From positions 25,575-89,574 of the forward strand of contig CAZPAH010000001.1 of NCBI GenBank assembly GCA_964584495.1: a DNA stretch of 64,000 bases, written 5' to 3'. A model generated the notes under the pieces. The model did no database searches and was not told where the DNA came from. It was given only the letters and a program-made list of their open reading frames with translations. Source of the stretch: CAZPAH01 sp964584495 (GTDB taxonomy: Bacteria > Krumholzibacteriota > Krumholzibacteriia > Krumholzibacteriales > Krumholzibacteriaceae). This document shows, piece by piece, positions 45,701 to 53,311 of this stretch; the stretch's first letter is position 1, and each line of letters starts with the position of its first letter. A program made the position numbers and the translations under genes.

Positions 45701-46248
45701 CGAGGATGGTGCGCGAGGAGGTGTCGAGGATGAAGGGGGAAGCGGCGGAAGGCGAGGTCGAGATAAGGCTGTCGATACCGGTGGCGGCATATCTCCCCGA
45801 GGATTACGTGGAAGATTCGGAAGAGCGTATGGATATTTACAGGAGGCTGACCCGTATGAGGGACGCCGGCGAGGTCGCCGCCATGAGGGAGGAGCTTGTG
45901 GACAGGTTCGGACCTCCTCCCATCCCCGCCGGGAATATACTGAAGGCGGCCGAATTCAGGGCGAGGGCGGCGGCCGCGAAGCTCGAATCGGTGGAAGTGG
46001 GAAAGGGAGGGACGCTTAAGGCCGAGTTCAGGAAGACCAAGGCGATCGAGAAGAAGCTGATAGCCGGGATAGCGGGGGCTTTCGAGGGAAGACTCACCTT
46101 TCGGGATGAGGGTAAATTCTCGTTGACCGTCGAAAGGGAGGGGGTAAAAGGAGAGACTGGAGGGGGGGGAGCACCGTCATGGGAGTGCGTCCCGGGCCTG
46201 GCCGATCTTGAAAGGCTGTTGAAATTATTGGAATTTTATGATAAATAA
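42793..46248 (+). CDS. mfd: Transcription-repair coupling factor Mfd
   Basis: 1151 residues, full length. The UvrB-like N-terminal module has FYPEDEILPYDYHDPDRN and RGGIVDIFEVSSEDPARIEFDGDEI. The RNA-polymerase-interacting domain contains PGDFVVHVDHGVGRYMGM. The RecG-like translocase has Walker A LLCGDVGFGKTEVALRA, DEEH box VVVDEEHRFGVKQKE, TMTATPIPRTL, and the TRG-region RGRVGRSDRKAYAFML. A C-terminal TRCF domain follows. Mfd pushes stalled RNA polymerase off lesions and recruits UvrA. It starts seven bases after the BatA gene. Confidence 0.98.
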   Translation: MWDDLRNRIESLPAFTALRGALRGKGAAVQVAGLAGSSRGLVLAALIENGGQNVLVVTPDPVTARDFAADLVTFGVRGVSFYPEDEILPYDYHDPDRNLTGMQMKALDELSSGRSRVLVCTMRSLLRKVFDPAELKELITDLVKGEEYDTVALASRFVRLGYERHGIVEGKGQFAVRGGIVDIFEVSSEDPARIEFDGDEIGSIRNFDVETQRSTGEIGSLRVRPFTHLAPDGIGIERLRSYLERETEGLEEDERARALLAAERLENGILFYGMEHYAAVAHELVTIFDYFDKPPLAVITDQDEFDGNLADFREEIEERFEREREEGHFYPGPGSVYIDEGELGAWFSATNRIDFRKIASRDAVRFSSSPPEDYHRDIQRLEKDIRRDTGRGIAVYLFCSSKAQRDRAEDVLSEVALDIDFPEGEISSGFRWPKTGVFFLSEEEVFGRYHKPWKPSGSRSRSLSYDPSHFQPGDFVVHVDHGVGRYMGMRVLEVEGGKTECLDIRYEGDDRLFIPVSRLRMLEKYNAADGGEPSLGRLGSRAWNRARERARKSAKKIAHDLIEVYAARQLARGYAFGPDSPWQKEMEASFPWEETPHQLQATREVKADLEAQRPMDRLLCGDVGFGKTEVALRASFKAVTSGKQVAFLVPTTVLALQHYNTLRDRFQGFPVKVAMMSRFVPSAKQREYVKEIAGGKVDIVVGTHRLLGRDIAFHDLGLVVVDEEHRFGVKQKERFKKMKKSVDVLSMTATPIPRTLSMALSGIRDISVIDTPPRNRLPIHTEILPFDDERIKEAVMREIGRGGQVFFVHNRVQSIEVMEGYLARLLPEKVRIAHAHGQMNEKKLERIMIDFLDRKFDLLLCTMIIEAGLDFPNVNTIIINRADRFGLAQLYQLRGRVGRSDRKAYAFMLVPKGRALTTPALKRLQAISEFDYLGAGYRIAMRDLEIRGAGNLLGHQQSGHINDVGLDLYTRMVREEVSRMKGEAAEGEVEIRLSIPVAAYLPEDYVEDSEERMDIYRRLTRMRDAGEVAAMREELVDRFGPPPIPAGNILKAAEFRARAAAAKLESVEVGKGGTLKAEFRKTKAIEKKLIAGIAGAFEGRLTFRDEGKFSLTVEREGVKGETGGGGAPSWECVPGLADLERLLKLLEFYDK

Positions 46249-46300
46249 AGTAGTTTAAGTTTAATGGCGCCCGGAAAATCGCGATCCGGAGAATGCGCCG

Positions 46301-46330
46301 TTGAAAGTAAAGGCACGCTTTCTGGATAAT
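46301..46330 (+). promoter_or_regulatory. Promoter candidate for the parvulin operon
   Basis: TTGAAA (46301-46306) and GATAAT (46325-46330) with an 18-base spacer, 33 bases before the first parvulin ATG. Five of six bases match in the -10. Confidence 0.5.
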
Positions 46331-46363
46331 GATTCGCTTATATCGTCTTGAAAGGAGCAAGAA

Positions 46364-48082
46364 ATGAGAAGAGCGGTTCTGTTTACGATATGCGCGGTGC
46401 TGGTGCTGGCGGCGGGCTGTTCCAAAACGAAGAGAGAGGATCTGGTAGTCGCCACCGTTGACACGAGGAAGATAACGGTCGCCGATTTCGAGAGGAATAC
46501 GGGCCTGCTCGATGAATCGTACCTGCCCGAAAACGATGATCTCGCTGCGAAAGAGGAGCTCCTGCAGCATATGATCAACCGGCAGGTGATGGGCCTGAAG
46601 GCGATAGCGATGGGATACGACAAGGATCCGGAATTCATCAAATTGTGGGATCAGTTCAGGGGCCCCTTCCTGATAACGCAGCTTATGGATCAATTCGCGA
46701 GGAAACCGGTCAAGGTGACCAAGAAGGAGGTCGACGATTATTTCAACGAAATGCATTACGAATACACTTTGAGCCAGATCGTCGTCCCCAACGAGGAAGA
46801 GGCCATAGAGCTGCGGCACAGGATCGTGGATGAAGGCGAGGATTTCGCCGAAGTCGCGAAGAAGTATTCTTTCGGAGCGGAGGCGGCGAACGGGGGGTAT
46901 GTCGGCAGCGAGGTGATAGGAAGGATGCACTGGTGGGTCGAGGAAGACCTGTTCAAGATGAAAGAGGGGGATGTTTCGCAGCCGCTGAGAACGAGCACGG
47001 GATACGCACTGCTCAAGGTGATGAGGAAGAGGAAGATCATCCCGGACTTAGACCGGGAATACGCAGAGAACAGGGTCAGGGCGATCAAGGAAAAGAAAAA
47101 TATGCAAGACCTCAAGGCGAAGATCGAGAAGGAGATCGGGCTTGTATTCTATCCGGATGCGGTGAACATCGCATACGACGCCCTGCCGGAAGATATATCG
47201 ATGGAATCGATCTTCACCTACAAGGTCGACAGGCAAAGCGCGCCAAAGCTGAATATACCCGAGCAATACAGGGATATGCTGATATGCCAGTATGAAGACG
47301 GCGCTTATACCCTTGCGGATTTCGAAGAGCTCTACGAGCAGTACGGACTTCCCGAGCGGCCGCGCCGCGAAAAGGGCAGAGAGGATATCATCTACTCGAT
47401 CCACAAGAAGATATTCGACACGATACTGCCCGATTACGCAGAGCAGAAGGCCAAGATCCTCGAAATACCCGAGGTGCGCGAGGTCTACGATAAACGCAAG
47501 GAACATTTCATGGTCACGTTCCTTTACAGCGACCAGGTCCGCGACGAGATCTCCGCCACTGATAGGGAGGTTCAGGAATTCTACAACGAGAATAAGGATT
47601 CCCTGCAGACCAAGGATAAGAGGGATTACTCGATAATTTTGGTTCAAACGAAGGATAAGGCCGACGAGCTGGCTAAACTTGCGGCGGAGGGTAAGGATTT
47701 CTCGGTTCTGGCGAGGAAATTCTCCCTCGACCCGACCTCGAAGGACAACCTCGGCAGAACCGGGCTCGTCGAGTTCGGTAAATATCCCGAGTACGACATG
47801 GTGGCTTTCTCGCTGAAGAAACCCGGTTCGATTTCGGATCCTTTCCAGACATCCAGGGGGTGGGCGGTCGTGAGGCTTGAAGAGATCGAGAAGGGCGAGC
47901 TGCCGACCTTCGAGGAGGTCAAAAGCAACCTGAGGAAGGTTCTGCTGGAGCAGAAGGCGGAGAAGCACCTCAATGAAAAACTCGAAGAATGGCGGAAGAC
48001 CTACAAGATAGAGATAAACGAGGAGAACCTCGCAAAGGCGCGGATAATAAGAGAGAGGCCGTATGTGCCCGATAAGCAGTAG
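46364..48082 (+). CDS. Parvulin-type peptidyl-prolyl isomerase lipoprotein with two PPIase domains
   Basis: 572 residues with lipobox LAAGC at about residue 20. A SurA-like N-terminal helical chaperone region (about 30-130) is followed by one parvulin-like domain at about 125-230 (LSQIVVPNEEEAIEL...FAEVAKKYS...GYVGSEVIGRMHWWVEE). A second is at about 420-535 (YSIILVQTKDKADEL...FSVLARKFS...GRTGLVEFGKYPEYDMVAFSL). The first lacks the usual SHIL start, having SQIV. It is probably a periplasmic or outer-membrane-attached folding factor. An AGGAG site precedes the start. It leads a run of three related genes. Confidence 0.85.
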   Translation: MRRAVLFTICAVLVLAAGCSKTKREDLVVATVDTRKITVADFERNTGLLDESYLPENDDLAAKEELLQHMINRQVMGLKAIAMGYDKDPEFIKLWDQFRGPFLITQLMDQFARKPVKVTKKEVDDYFNEMHYEYTLSQIVVPNEEEAIELRHRIVDEGEDFAEVAKKYSFGAEAANGGYVGSEVIGRMHWWVEEDLFKMKEGDVSQPLRTSTGYALLKVMRKRKIIPDLDREYAENRVRAIKEKKNMQDLKAKIEKEIGLVFYPDAVNIAYDALPEDISMESIFTYKVDRQSAPKLNIPEQYRDMLICQYEDGAYTLADFEELYEQYGLPERPRREKGREDIIYSIHKKIFDTILPDYAEQKAKILEIPEVREVYDKRKEHFMVTFLYSDQVRDEISATDREVQEFYNENKDSLQTKDKRDYSIILVQTKDKADELAKLAAEGKDFSVLARKFSLDPTSKDNLGRTGLVEFGKYPEYDMVAFSLKKPGSISDPFQTSRGWAVVRLEEIEKGELPTFEEVKSNLRKVLLEQKAEKHLNEKLEEWRKTYKIEINEENLAKARIIRERPYVPDKQ

Positions 48083-48131
48083 GGCCGGGGCTTAACGGGC
48101 CGCCCCGGGCGGGCGGCTCCTATCGGAATAG

Positions 48132-49040
48132 ATGAAGAAGTATTCTCAAAGGTTCCGGTTCCTTCCCCTTCTTCTCATCGTTGTCTGCGGGTGTGGGGGG
48201 GACAAGAGGGAGGAGCGTCCTGAAATACCGCCGGAGAGCGTGGTCCGGGTCGGCGGCTCGGTCATGACCGAGGACGATCTGGAGAACCTGCTTCCGGGCG
48301 GCGAGAAGACTCCCTTTACGACTGAAGAGAAAGCCCTTTTCGTAACGCGGTGGGTTGAGGAGGAGCTCCTGTATCGCGAAGCCCTCAGGAGGGGGATGGA
48401 CGACGATCCCCGGGTGAGGGCGCGCCTGCGGTCCCTTGAAAGAGAATTCCTCGCTGACCACCTGCTTTTCATCGAGCTGCGAGAACGGATAAATGTGACC
48501 GAAGAGGAGATCAGGACCTTTTTCGAGGAGCACAGGCGTGAATACGTGAACGAATACCGGGTGAGCCATATCCTTCTGAACACGGAGGAGGAAGCTGAAG
48601 CGGCGATGGAGCTTCTGAAGACGAAGAGCTTCGCCTGGGTGGCGAACAAGCACTCCGTCGATCCTATGGCGAGGCGGGGGGGGGATCTGGGCTATCTTAC
48701 GAAAGGGAATATGATCCCGGAGTTCGAAACGGTGATATTCGAGATGAAGCCGGGCGATGTGAGCGGGATCATCAAGTCCGATTTCGGCTACCATATAATC
48801 AAGCTGGTCGGAATGCGCGAATCGCGGGTCAAGGTCGCGCTGGACGACGTCAGGGAAAGGATAATGAATTCCCTGATCATGGAGAAGAGGATGGCTGCGC
48901 ACAGGGAATTCATCGACTCCCTGAAGAAATCGGCCGAGATAGAATATTACAAGAGGGAATACTCTCCGGACCGGCGAGAGGCCGATGAGGCCGACGTCAA
49001 AGGACCCGGAGAGGCTCCCGGAGAGGGTGGAGTTCAATGA
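48132..49040 (+). CDS. Parvulin-type peptidyl-prolyl isomerase lipoprotein, single PPIase domain
   Basis: 302 residues. The lipobox-like VVCGCGG near residue 20 indicates lipid attachment. After a helical region with an acidic start (EESVVRVGGSVMTEDDLENLL), the parvulin domain spans about 137-235: YRVSHILLNTEEEAEAAMELL, FAWVANKHSVDPMARRGGDLGYLTKGNMIPEFETVIFEMKPGDVSG, and GYHIIKLVGM. A charged C-terminal helix and a Gly/Glu-rich tail follow. The stop overlaps the next parvulin gene (ATGA). Similar lipoproteins (PrsA type) help fold exported proteins. Confidence 0.88.
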   Translation: MKKYSQRFRFLPLLLIVVCGCGGDKREERPEIPPESVVRVGGSVMTEDDLENLLPGGEKTPFTTEEKALFVTRWVEEELLYREALRRGMDDDPRVRARLRSLEREFLADHLLFIELRERINVTEEEIRTFFEEHRREYVNEYRVSHILLNTEEEAEAAMELLKTKSFAWVANKHSVDPMARRGGDLGYLTKGNMIPEFETVIFEMKPGDVSGIIKSDFGYHIIKLVGMRESRVKVALDDVRERIMNSLIMEKRMAAHREFIDSLKKSAEIEYYKREYSPDRREADEADVKGPGEAPGEGGVQ

Positions 49041-50350
49041 AGGGAACTTCAAGGGTCATAAAAGCGGCGGGGGCGGCGGCGGTGGTCGTTCTATGCGCGT
49101 CTGCCGCGTGGGGAGGGCAGGGCGGCGGGGACAAGCTCATCGACAAGGTCGTTGCGGTGGTCGAAGACAGGTCGATCCTGCTCAGCGATGTCGATCTGGA
49201 ATACAGCAGATACCTGATGCAGCAAAAAAAGAGCTCGCTGCCGCCGGACCAGGAAAAGGAGATGAAGAAAGAGATCCTCGACGGGTTGATAGCGGACCAG
49301 CTTCTCACCGTTCATGCCGAGAAGGTAGGGGTAGAGGTGACGGACGAAAGGATCGATTCGGAGGTTGAGAAGGCGATAGAGGAGAATATCAGCGCGGCCG
49401 GTGGGGAGGCGGCTTTTATGCGGGAACTGGGCAACGCCGGGATGACGATCTCGCAGCTGCGGACGCTCTGGAGGGAGAAGATCAAGTCGAGAAGACTGAT
49501 AGAAGGTTTGATGTACAGGGAGGTAATGAGCGATCTGCAGGTCACCGAAGGCGAGACGAGGGAATACTACCGCAATCACCTGAACGAGCTTCCGATGCGT
49601 CCGGCGACGGTCAGCCTGGCGCAGATATTGATACTTCCGGTGCAGGCCGACAGTGCCAAGGCGGTTGCACTCGAGAAGTGCAGGATCGCCAAGGAGAGGC
49701 TGGATGCCGGCGAGGATTTCGCCGAGGTGGCCAAGGAGATGTCGGAGGGGCCGAGCGCGCCGAACGGCGGGAACCTGGGATTCATGAAGCTGGACGATTT
49801 GGGCAATCCGGCACTTCGCGAGGCGGTATCTCATCTGACCGAGGGCCAGGTCAGCGGACCGGTGCTGACGGAGCACGGTTACCACCTTGTGAAGCTCGAG
49901 ATGGTAAGAGAGGATGAGGTGCATTTGCGGCATATACTTTTCAGGGTTGAAGGTGACGAGGCCGCAACGGAGAGAAAGGCCGAGAGGATAAGGAGCGATA
50001 TAGCCGGTGGAGCGAGTTTCGAGGAAATGGCCCGCCTTTACTCGGAGGACTGGACGACCAAGGATGAGGGAGGGGTTATAGGGGAAGTGCCGCTCGAAAA
50101 CCTGCCTGATTTCTTCGTAAAGGTTATTAAGGAAGTGGAACCCGGCGGGGTAACACCGGTGATAAGGGAGCAGAAGGGGTTCAGGATAGTAAAGGTGCTG
50201 GGCTGGAATCCCGCGAGAGAATATTCGTACGACGAGGCGAAGGATCAATTGAAAAACCTTATTCAACAACAGAAGCTGCAGGAAAAGTATACCGAATACG
50301 TGGGAGAGCTCAAGAAACTGTATTACGTCGATATCAAGGGAACCGTGTGA
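49037..50350 (+). CDS. SurA-like periplasmic chaperone with two parvulin domains
   Basis: 437 residues with a Sec signal peptide (VIKAAGAAAVVVLCASAAWG, cleavage near residue 26). The SurA N-terminal module follows: DKVVAVVEDRSILLSDVDLEYSRY, LDGLIADQLLTVHAEKVGVEVTDERID. Two parvulin domains span about 188-290 (SLAQILILPVQ...GGNLGFMKLDDLGNPALREAV...GYHLVKLEM) and 293-395 (HLRHILFRVEGDEAATERKAERI...GGVIGEVPLENLP). The domain order equals E. coli SurA, which carries outer-membrane proteins to the BAM complex. It is followed by an S4 gene and pdxA; surA-pdxA is also adjacent in enterobacteria. Confidence 0.9.
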   Translation: MKGTSRVIKAAGAAAVVVLCASAAWGGQGGGDKLIDKVVAVVEDRSILLSDVDLEYSRYLMQQKKSSLPPDQEKEMKKEILDGLIADQLLTVHAEKVGVEVTDERIDSEVEKAIEENISAAGGEAAFMRELGNAGMTISQLRTLWREKIKSRRLIEGLMYREVMSDLQVTEGETREYYRNHLNELPMRPATVSLAQILILPVQADSAKAVALEKCRIAKERLDAGEDFAEVAKEMSEGPSAPNGGNLGFMKLDDLGNPALREAVSHLTEGQVSGPVLTEHGYHLVKLEMVREDEVHLRHILFRVEGDEAATERKAERIRSDIAGGASFEEMARLYSEDWTTKDEGGVIGEVPLENLPDFFVKVIKEVEPGGVTPVIREQKGFRIVKVLGWNPAREYSYDEAKDQLKNLIQQQKLQEKYTEYVGELKKLYYVDIKGTV

Positions 50351-50353
50351 GAG

Positions 50354-50638
50354 ATGCGTCTCGACCTGCTTCTTAAGCATCTTTGCCTGGTAAAAACGAG
50401 AAACCAGGGGCGCAGGGGGTGCGAGTCGGGCAACGTGAAACTGAACGGCGGGACGGTGAAACCTTCCGCGGAGGCGCGAGCCGGGGATATCGTCGAGATA
50501 AGGTACCCGGACAGGGTTATAGTTCTGGAGCTGCTCGAGATTCCGCGGGGGCAGATTTCGCGCAGGGACCGCGTTGAATTCATTCGTGTCATAAGAGAAA
50601 CGCCTCTTGACCGGGATGCCGGAGGGTGGAATGGATGA
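50354..50638 (+). CDS. S4-domain RNA-binding protein, Hsp15/RqcP-like
   Basis: 94 residues. The S4 fold is at the start: MRLDLLLKHLCLVKTRNQGRRGCESGNVKLNGGTVKPSAEARAGDIVEIRYPDRVIVLELLEIP. Single-domain S4 proteins of this size (Hsp15, RqcP/YabO) bind 50S subunits with stalled peptidyl-tRNA. Which of these it matches cannot be told. It starts three bases after the SurA-like gene and overlaps pdxA by eight. Confidence 0.85.
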   Translation: MRLDLLLKHLCLVKTRNQGRRGCESGNVKLNGGTVKPSAEARAGDIVEIRYPDRVIVLELLEIPRGQISRRDRVEFIRVIRETPLDRDAGGWNG

Positions 50639-51644
50639 GAAGCCGGTAAGGATCGCTCTGACGATCGGAGACCCGGCGGGGATCGGTCCCGAGCTGGCCG
50701 CCTCCGTCCTTGCCGGAGGGGCGCCGGAAGGCATCTCCCTTTACCTTATAGGCTCGGTCCCGTCCCTGAAAAGGTGCCTGCCGGGCCGGACCTCCGAGGG
50801 TATCGAGACGGCGACGGCGCGTGAGGCGCTGGATCGTGGTTTTGAAGCGCCTTTTCCCCTTGCGGTGGATGTCGCGGGGGGGATAGAGGCCGGGAGGGGG
50901 GGGCCCAGCGCCGGCGGGGGGATCGTTTCCGGCAGGGCGGTAGAGCTGGCGGTCGATCTTTTCAAGGAGGGGCTTGTGGAAGGAATCGTCACCGGGCCCG
51001 TATCGAAGGAAGCGCTAAGGATGGGTGGGTACCCGTATAACGGGCACACGTCCATGCTGGCAGATTTATTCGCGGCTCCCCGGTGCGAGATGATGATGGT
51101 CTCGGACGATCTCAGGATTCTGGTCCTTACAAGGGATATCCCTCTCAGGGAAGTCCCGGCCGCGGTTACCAGGGAGAGGATAGTCGACGGAGCGGCCGCG
51201 GCCGATAGGGCTGTAAGGGAATTCTGGGATATAGGTTCGCCCAGGATCCTTGTCGCGGCGCTGAATCCCCACGCGGGGGACGGGGGCGTCAACGGCATGG
51301 AGGAGATAGAGGTGATAGGGCCTGCGATAGATGAATTGAGGGCGGGAGGGGTGGATGCGGTGGGGCCGGTCCCGGCCGACACTCTTTTCTACAGGTGGAG
51401 GGATCTTGGTGGAGACGCGATAGTTGCCCTTTATCACGACCAGGGGATGATACCGTTCAAGGCGGGGGGATTCGACAGGGGCGTCAATATGACCATCGGT
51501 CTGCCGGTCGTCAGAACTTCGGTATGCCACGGAACGGCGTACGATATAGCGGGTTCGGGGAAGGCAGAGCCGGGAAGCCTGAGGGCGGCCCTGGAGCTGG
51601 CGGGAAGATGCTGCAGGGTCAGGAGAAAGAAATCGATGGTGTAG
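50631..51644 (+). CDS. pdxA: 4-hydroxythreonine-4-phosphate dehydrogenase PdxA
   Basis: 337 residues from ATG 50631, preceded by GGAGGG. Family motifs are LTIGDPAGIGPEL at the start, GPVSKEALRMGGYPYNGHTSMLADL, LNPHAGDGGVNGMEEI and ALYHDQGMIPFKAGGFDRGVNMTIGLPVVRTSVCHGTAYDIAG. Metal-binding His residues are present in these blocks. It makes 3-amino-2-oxopropyl phosphate for pyridoxal phosphate in the DXP-dependent route. No other pdx gene is in this window. Confidence 0.95.
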   Translation: MDEKPVRIALTIGDPAGIGPELAASVLAGGAPEGISLYLIGSVPSLKRCLPGRTSEGIETATAREALDRGFEAPFPLAVDVAGGIEAGRGGPSAGGGIVSGRAVELAVDLFKEGLVEGIVTGPVSKEALRMGGYPYNGHTSMLADLFAAPRCEMMMVSDDLRILVLTRDIPLREVPAAVTRERIVDGAAAADRAVREFWDIGSPRILVAALNPHAGDGGVNGMEEIEVIGPAIDELRAGGVDAVGPVPADTLFYRWRDLGGDAIVALYHDQGMIPFKAGGFDRGVNMTIGLPVVRTSVCHGTAYDIAGSGKAEPGSLRAALELAGRCCRVRRKKSMV

Positions 51645-52429
51645 CGGTGGATAACGATACGAGAATAGTCGCCGGCGTCTACCACCTTACGAAGGATCTG
51701 GGGAAACACTTCAGGCTGAGCGACATCAATCTTCAGATAGCGAACGGGGAATTCGTCTTTCTCGTCGGTCCCAGCGGGGCCGGAAAGAGCACCCTTCTGC
51801 GCATGATCTACATGGACGACTATCCCGATTCGGGCCAGGTCGTGGTGGGGCGGTTCGTCTCGACCCGGATGAAAAGAAAAACGATACCGGTCCTGCGACG
51901 CAAGCTCGGCATCATATTTCAGGATTTCCGTCTCCTCGAGGATCGTACCGTCTTCGAGAACGTCGCCCTTGCGATGAAGGTGACCGGTACGGGGTTGGGG
52001 GAGATTAAGAGGCAGGTGACCCAGATACTGACGAGGGTGGGGCTGTACCACAAACGGTACGAATTCCCACAGTCGCTCTCCGGCGGCGAGCAGCAGAGGG
52101 TGGCGATAGCGAGGGCCATAGCGAACAGGCCTAAGATCCTGCTGGCGGATGAACCGACCGGCAATCTCGACCCGGTTGCGACAAAGAGCGTGCTGGAGCT
52201 ACTTTTCAAGATAAATGCCGGGGGAACGGCGGTTCTGATGGCCACTCATGACATCGAGCTCGTGAGCAGCTTCGGACAGCGGATCATATATCTGGAGGAA
52301 GGAAAGATCGTAAGGGACAAGGAGATGATATACGTCGGCGATATCAGGGACCGTATGACCGGATCCAGGGTAAGCCAGAGGGCCGACATGCTTTCCGACC
52401 ACGAGATAACGGACGGAGACGACCAGTGA
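51608..52429 (+). CDS. ftsE: Cell-division ABC transporter ATPase FtsE
   Basis: 273 residues from ATG 51608, which overlaps the pdxA end by 37 bases; GTG 51647 is an alternative giving 260 residues. FtsE usually starts only a few residues before the first strand, so the longer N-terminus may be untranslated. Walker A is VGPSGAGKSTLLRM, the signature is LSGGEQQRVAIARAIANR, Walker B is ILLADEPTGNLD, and the H-loop is MATHDIEL. FtsE-FtsX couples ATP hydrolysis in the cytoplasm to cell-wall hydrolysis outside, here probably through the EnvC-like protein downstream. Confidence 0.93.
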   Translation: MLQGQEKEIDGVAVDNDTRIVAGVYHLTKDLGKHFRLSDINLQIANGEFVFLVGPSGAGKSTLLRMIYMDDYPDSGQVVVGRFVSTRMKRKTIPVLRRKLGIIFQDFRLLEDRTVFENVALAMKVTGTGLGEIKRQVTQILTRVGLYHKRYEFPQSLSGGEQQRVAIARAIANRPKILLADEPTGNLDPVATKSVLELLFKINAGGTAVLMATHDIELVSSFGQRIIYLEEGKIVRDKEMIYVGDIRDRMTGSRVSQRADMLSDHEITDGDDQ

Positions 52430-53295
52430 AGATAAATGAGGTTCGGTACATATTCGACGAGTCGTTCAGGATGCTGAAGAGGAGGAAGGGGGCCAACGCG
52501 ATAGCGGTGGTGATAATGGGGCTGTCGCTGCTGATCCTTGTAGTTTTTCTCCTTGTAACGCTGAACATCTCCATGGTCATCGACAAGACGAGCGACGAGA
52601 TGAGGATCTTTGTATACCTTGAGGACGGGATAGGTGTGGAGAGATCGAAGGAGATCCAGTACAAGCTTCTCGAAGCGCCCGAGGTTGAAGAGGTGATTTT
52701 CATACCCCGCGAGGAGGCGCTCGAATCGTTCAGGGAAGCCCTCGGGGAAGGAAGCGACCTTCTCGAGACCCTTGAAGAAAATCCCCTTCCCGACTCGTAC
52801 CGGGTGAAGCTGAAGCAGGGGTACATCCGGGGCGGCGTAATGGAGAGGATAGCTGCGCAGGCGGAAGGATGGGAAGGGGTCGAGGATGTCAGGTACGGCA
52901 GGAAATGGTTCGAAAGGGGAGAAAAGCTCGTCAGGGGGTTCTACATCATAGACATGGCGCTCGGGTTGATCGTCTTCCTGTCGGTCGTCTTCGTGATTTC
53001 CAATACGGTAAGATTGACGATCCACGCGAGGGGACGCACGATCGAGATATTGAAGCTCGTCGGCGCAACCAACGCCTATATAAGGATACCGTTCGTCATC
53101 GAGGGCGCCCTGCAGGGATTCGTCTCCTCGCTGCTGGCAATAGGGCTTCTCTCGTTGATCTACGCATCCGCCAGCAAGTACCTTCACGGGCTGGTATACC
53201 TGCGAACCGAAACGATGGCCGGGTTCGTCGTTTTCTGCAGCCTGCTGGGAGCCCTCGGTTCCTATGCGGCCATGCGCCGCTTTCTCAGGATATGA
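52426..53295 (+). CDS. ftsX: Cell-division protein FtsX
   Basis: 289 residues, GTG start inside the ftsE stop (GTGA). A cytoplasmic N-terminus is followed by TM1 (about 24-46), an extracytoplasmic domain (about 50-165) with EVEEVIFIPREEALESFREALGEGSDLLETLEENPLPDSYRVKL, and three more TM segments near 175-200, 222-245 and 263-285. This matches FtsX topology. The outer loop docks hydrolases or their activators. Confidence 0.93.
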   Translation: MKINEVRYIFDESFRMLKRRKGANAIAVVIMGLSLLILVVFLLVTLNISMVIDKTSDEMRIFVYLEDGIGVERSKEIQYKLLEAPEVEEVIFIPREEALESFREALGEGSDLLETLEENPLPDSYRVKLKQGYIRGGVMERIAAQAEGWEGVEDVRYGRKWFERGEKLVRGFYIIDMALGLIVFLSVVFVISNTVRLTIHARGRTIEILKLVGATNAYIRIPFVIEGALQGFVSSLLAIGLLSLIYASASKYLHGLVYLRTETMAGFVVFCSLLGALGSYAAMRRFLRI

Positions 53296-53311
53296 TCCGG
53301 ACGTTAGGATA

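Noticed and set aside
48083..48131. A GC-rich inverted repeat between the first two parvulin genes
   Set aside because: Short stem with no T-run on either strand; not convincing as a terminator or attenuator.
49091..50734. A 547-codon minus-strand frame opposite the SurA-like gene
   Set aside because: Shadow of the coding strand: biased composition, no motifs, and the plus-strand gene is unmistakable.
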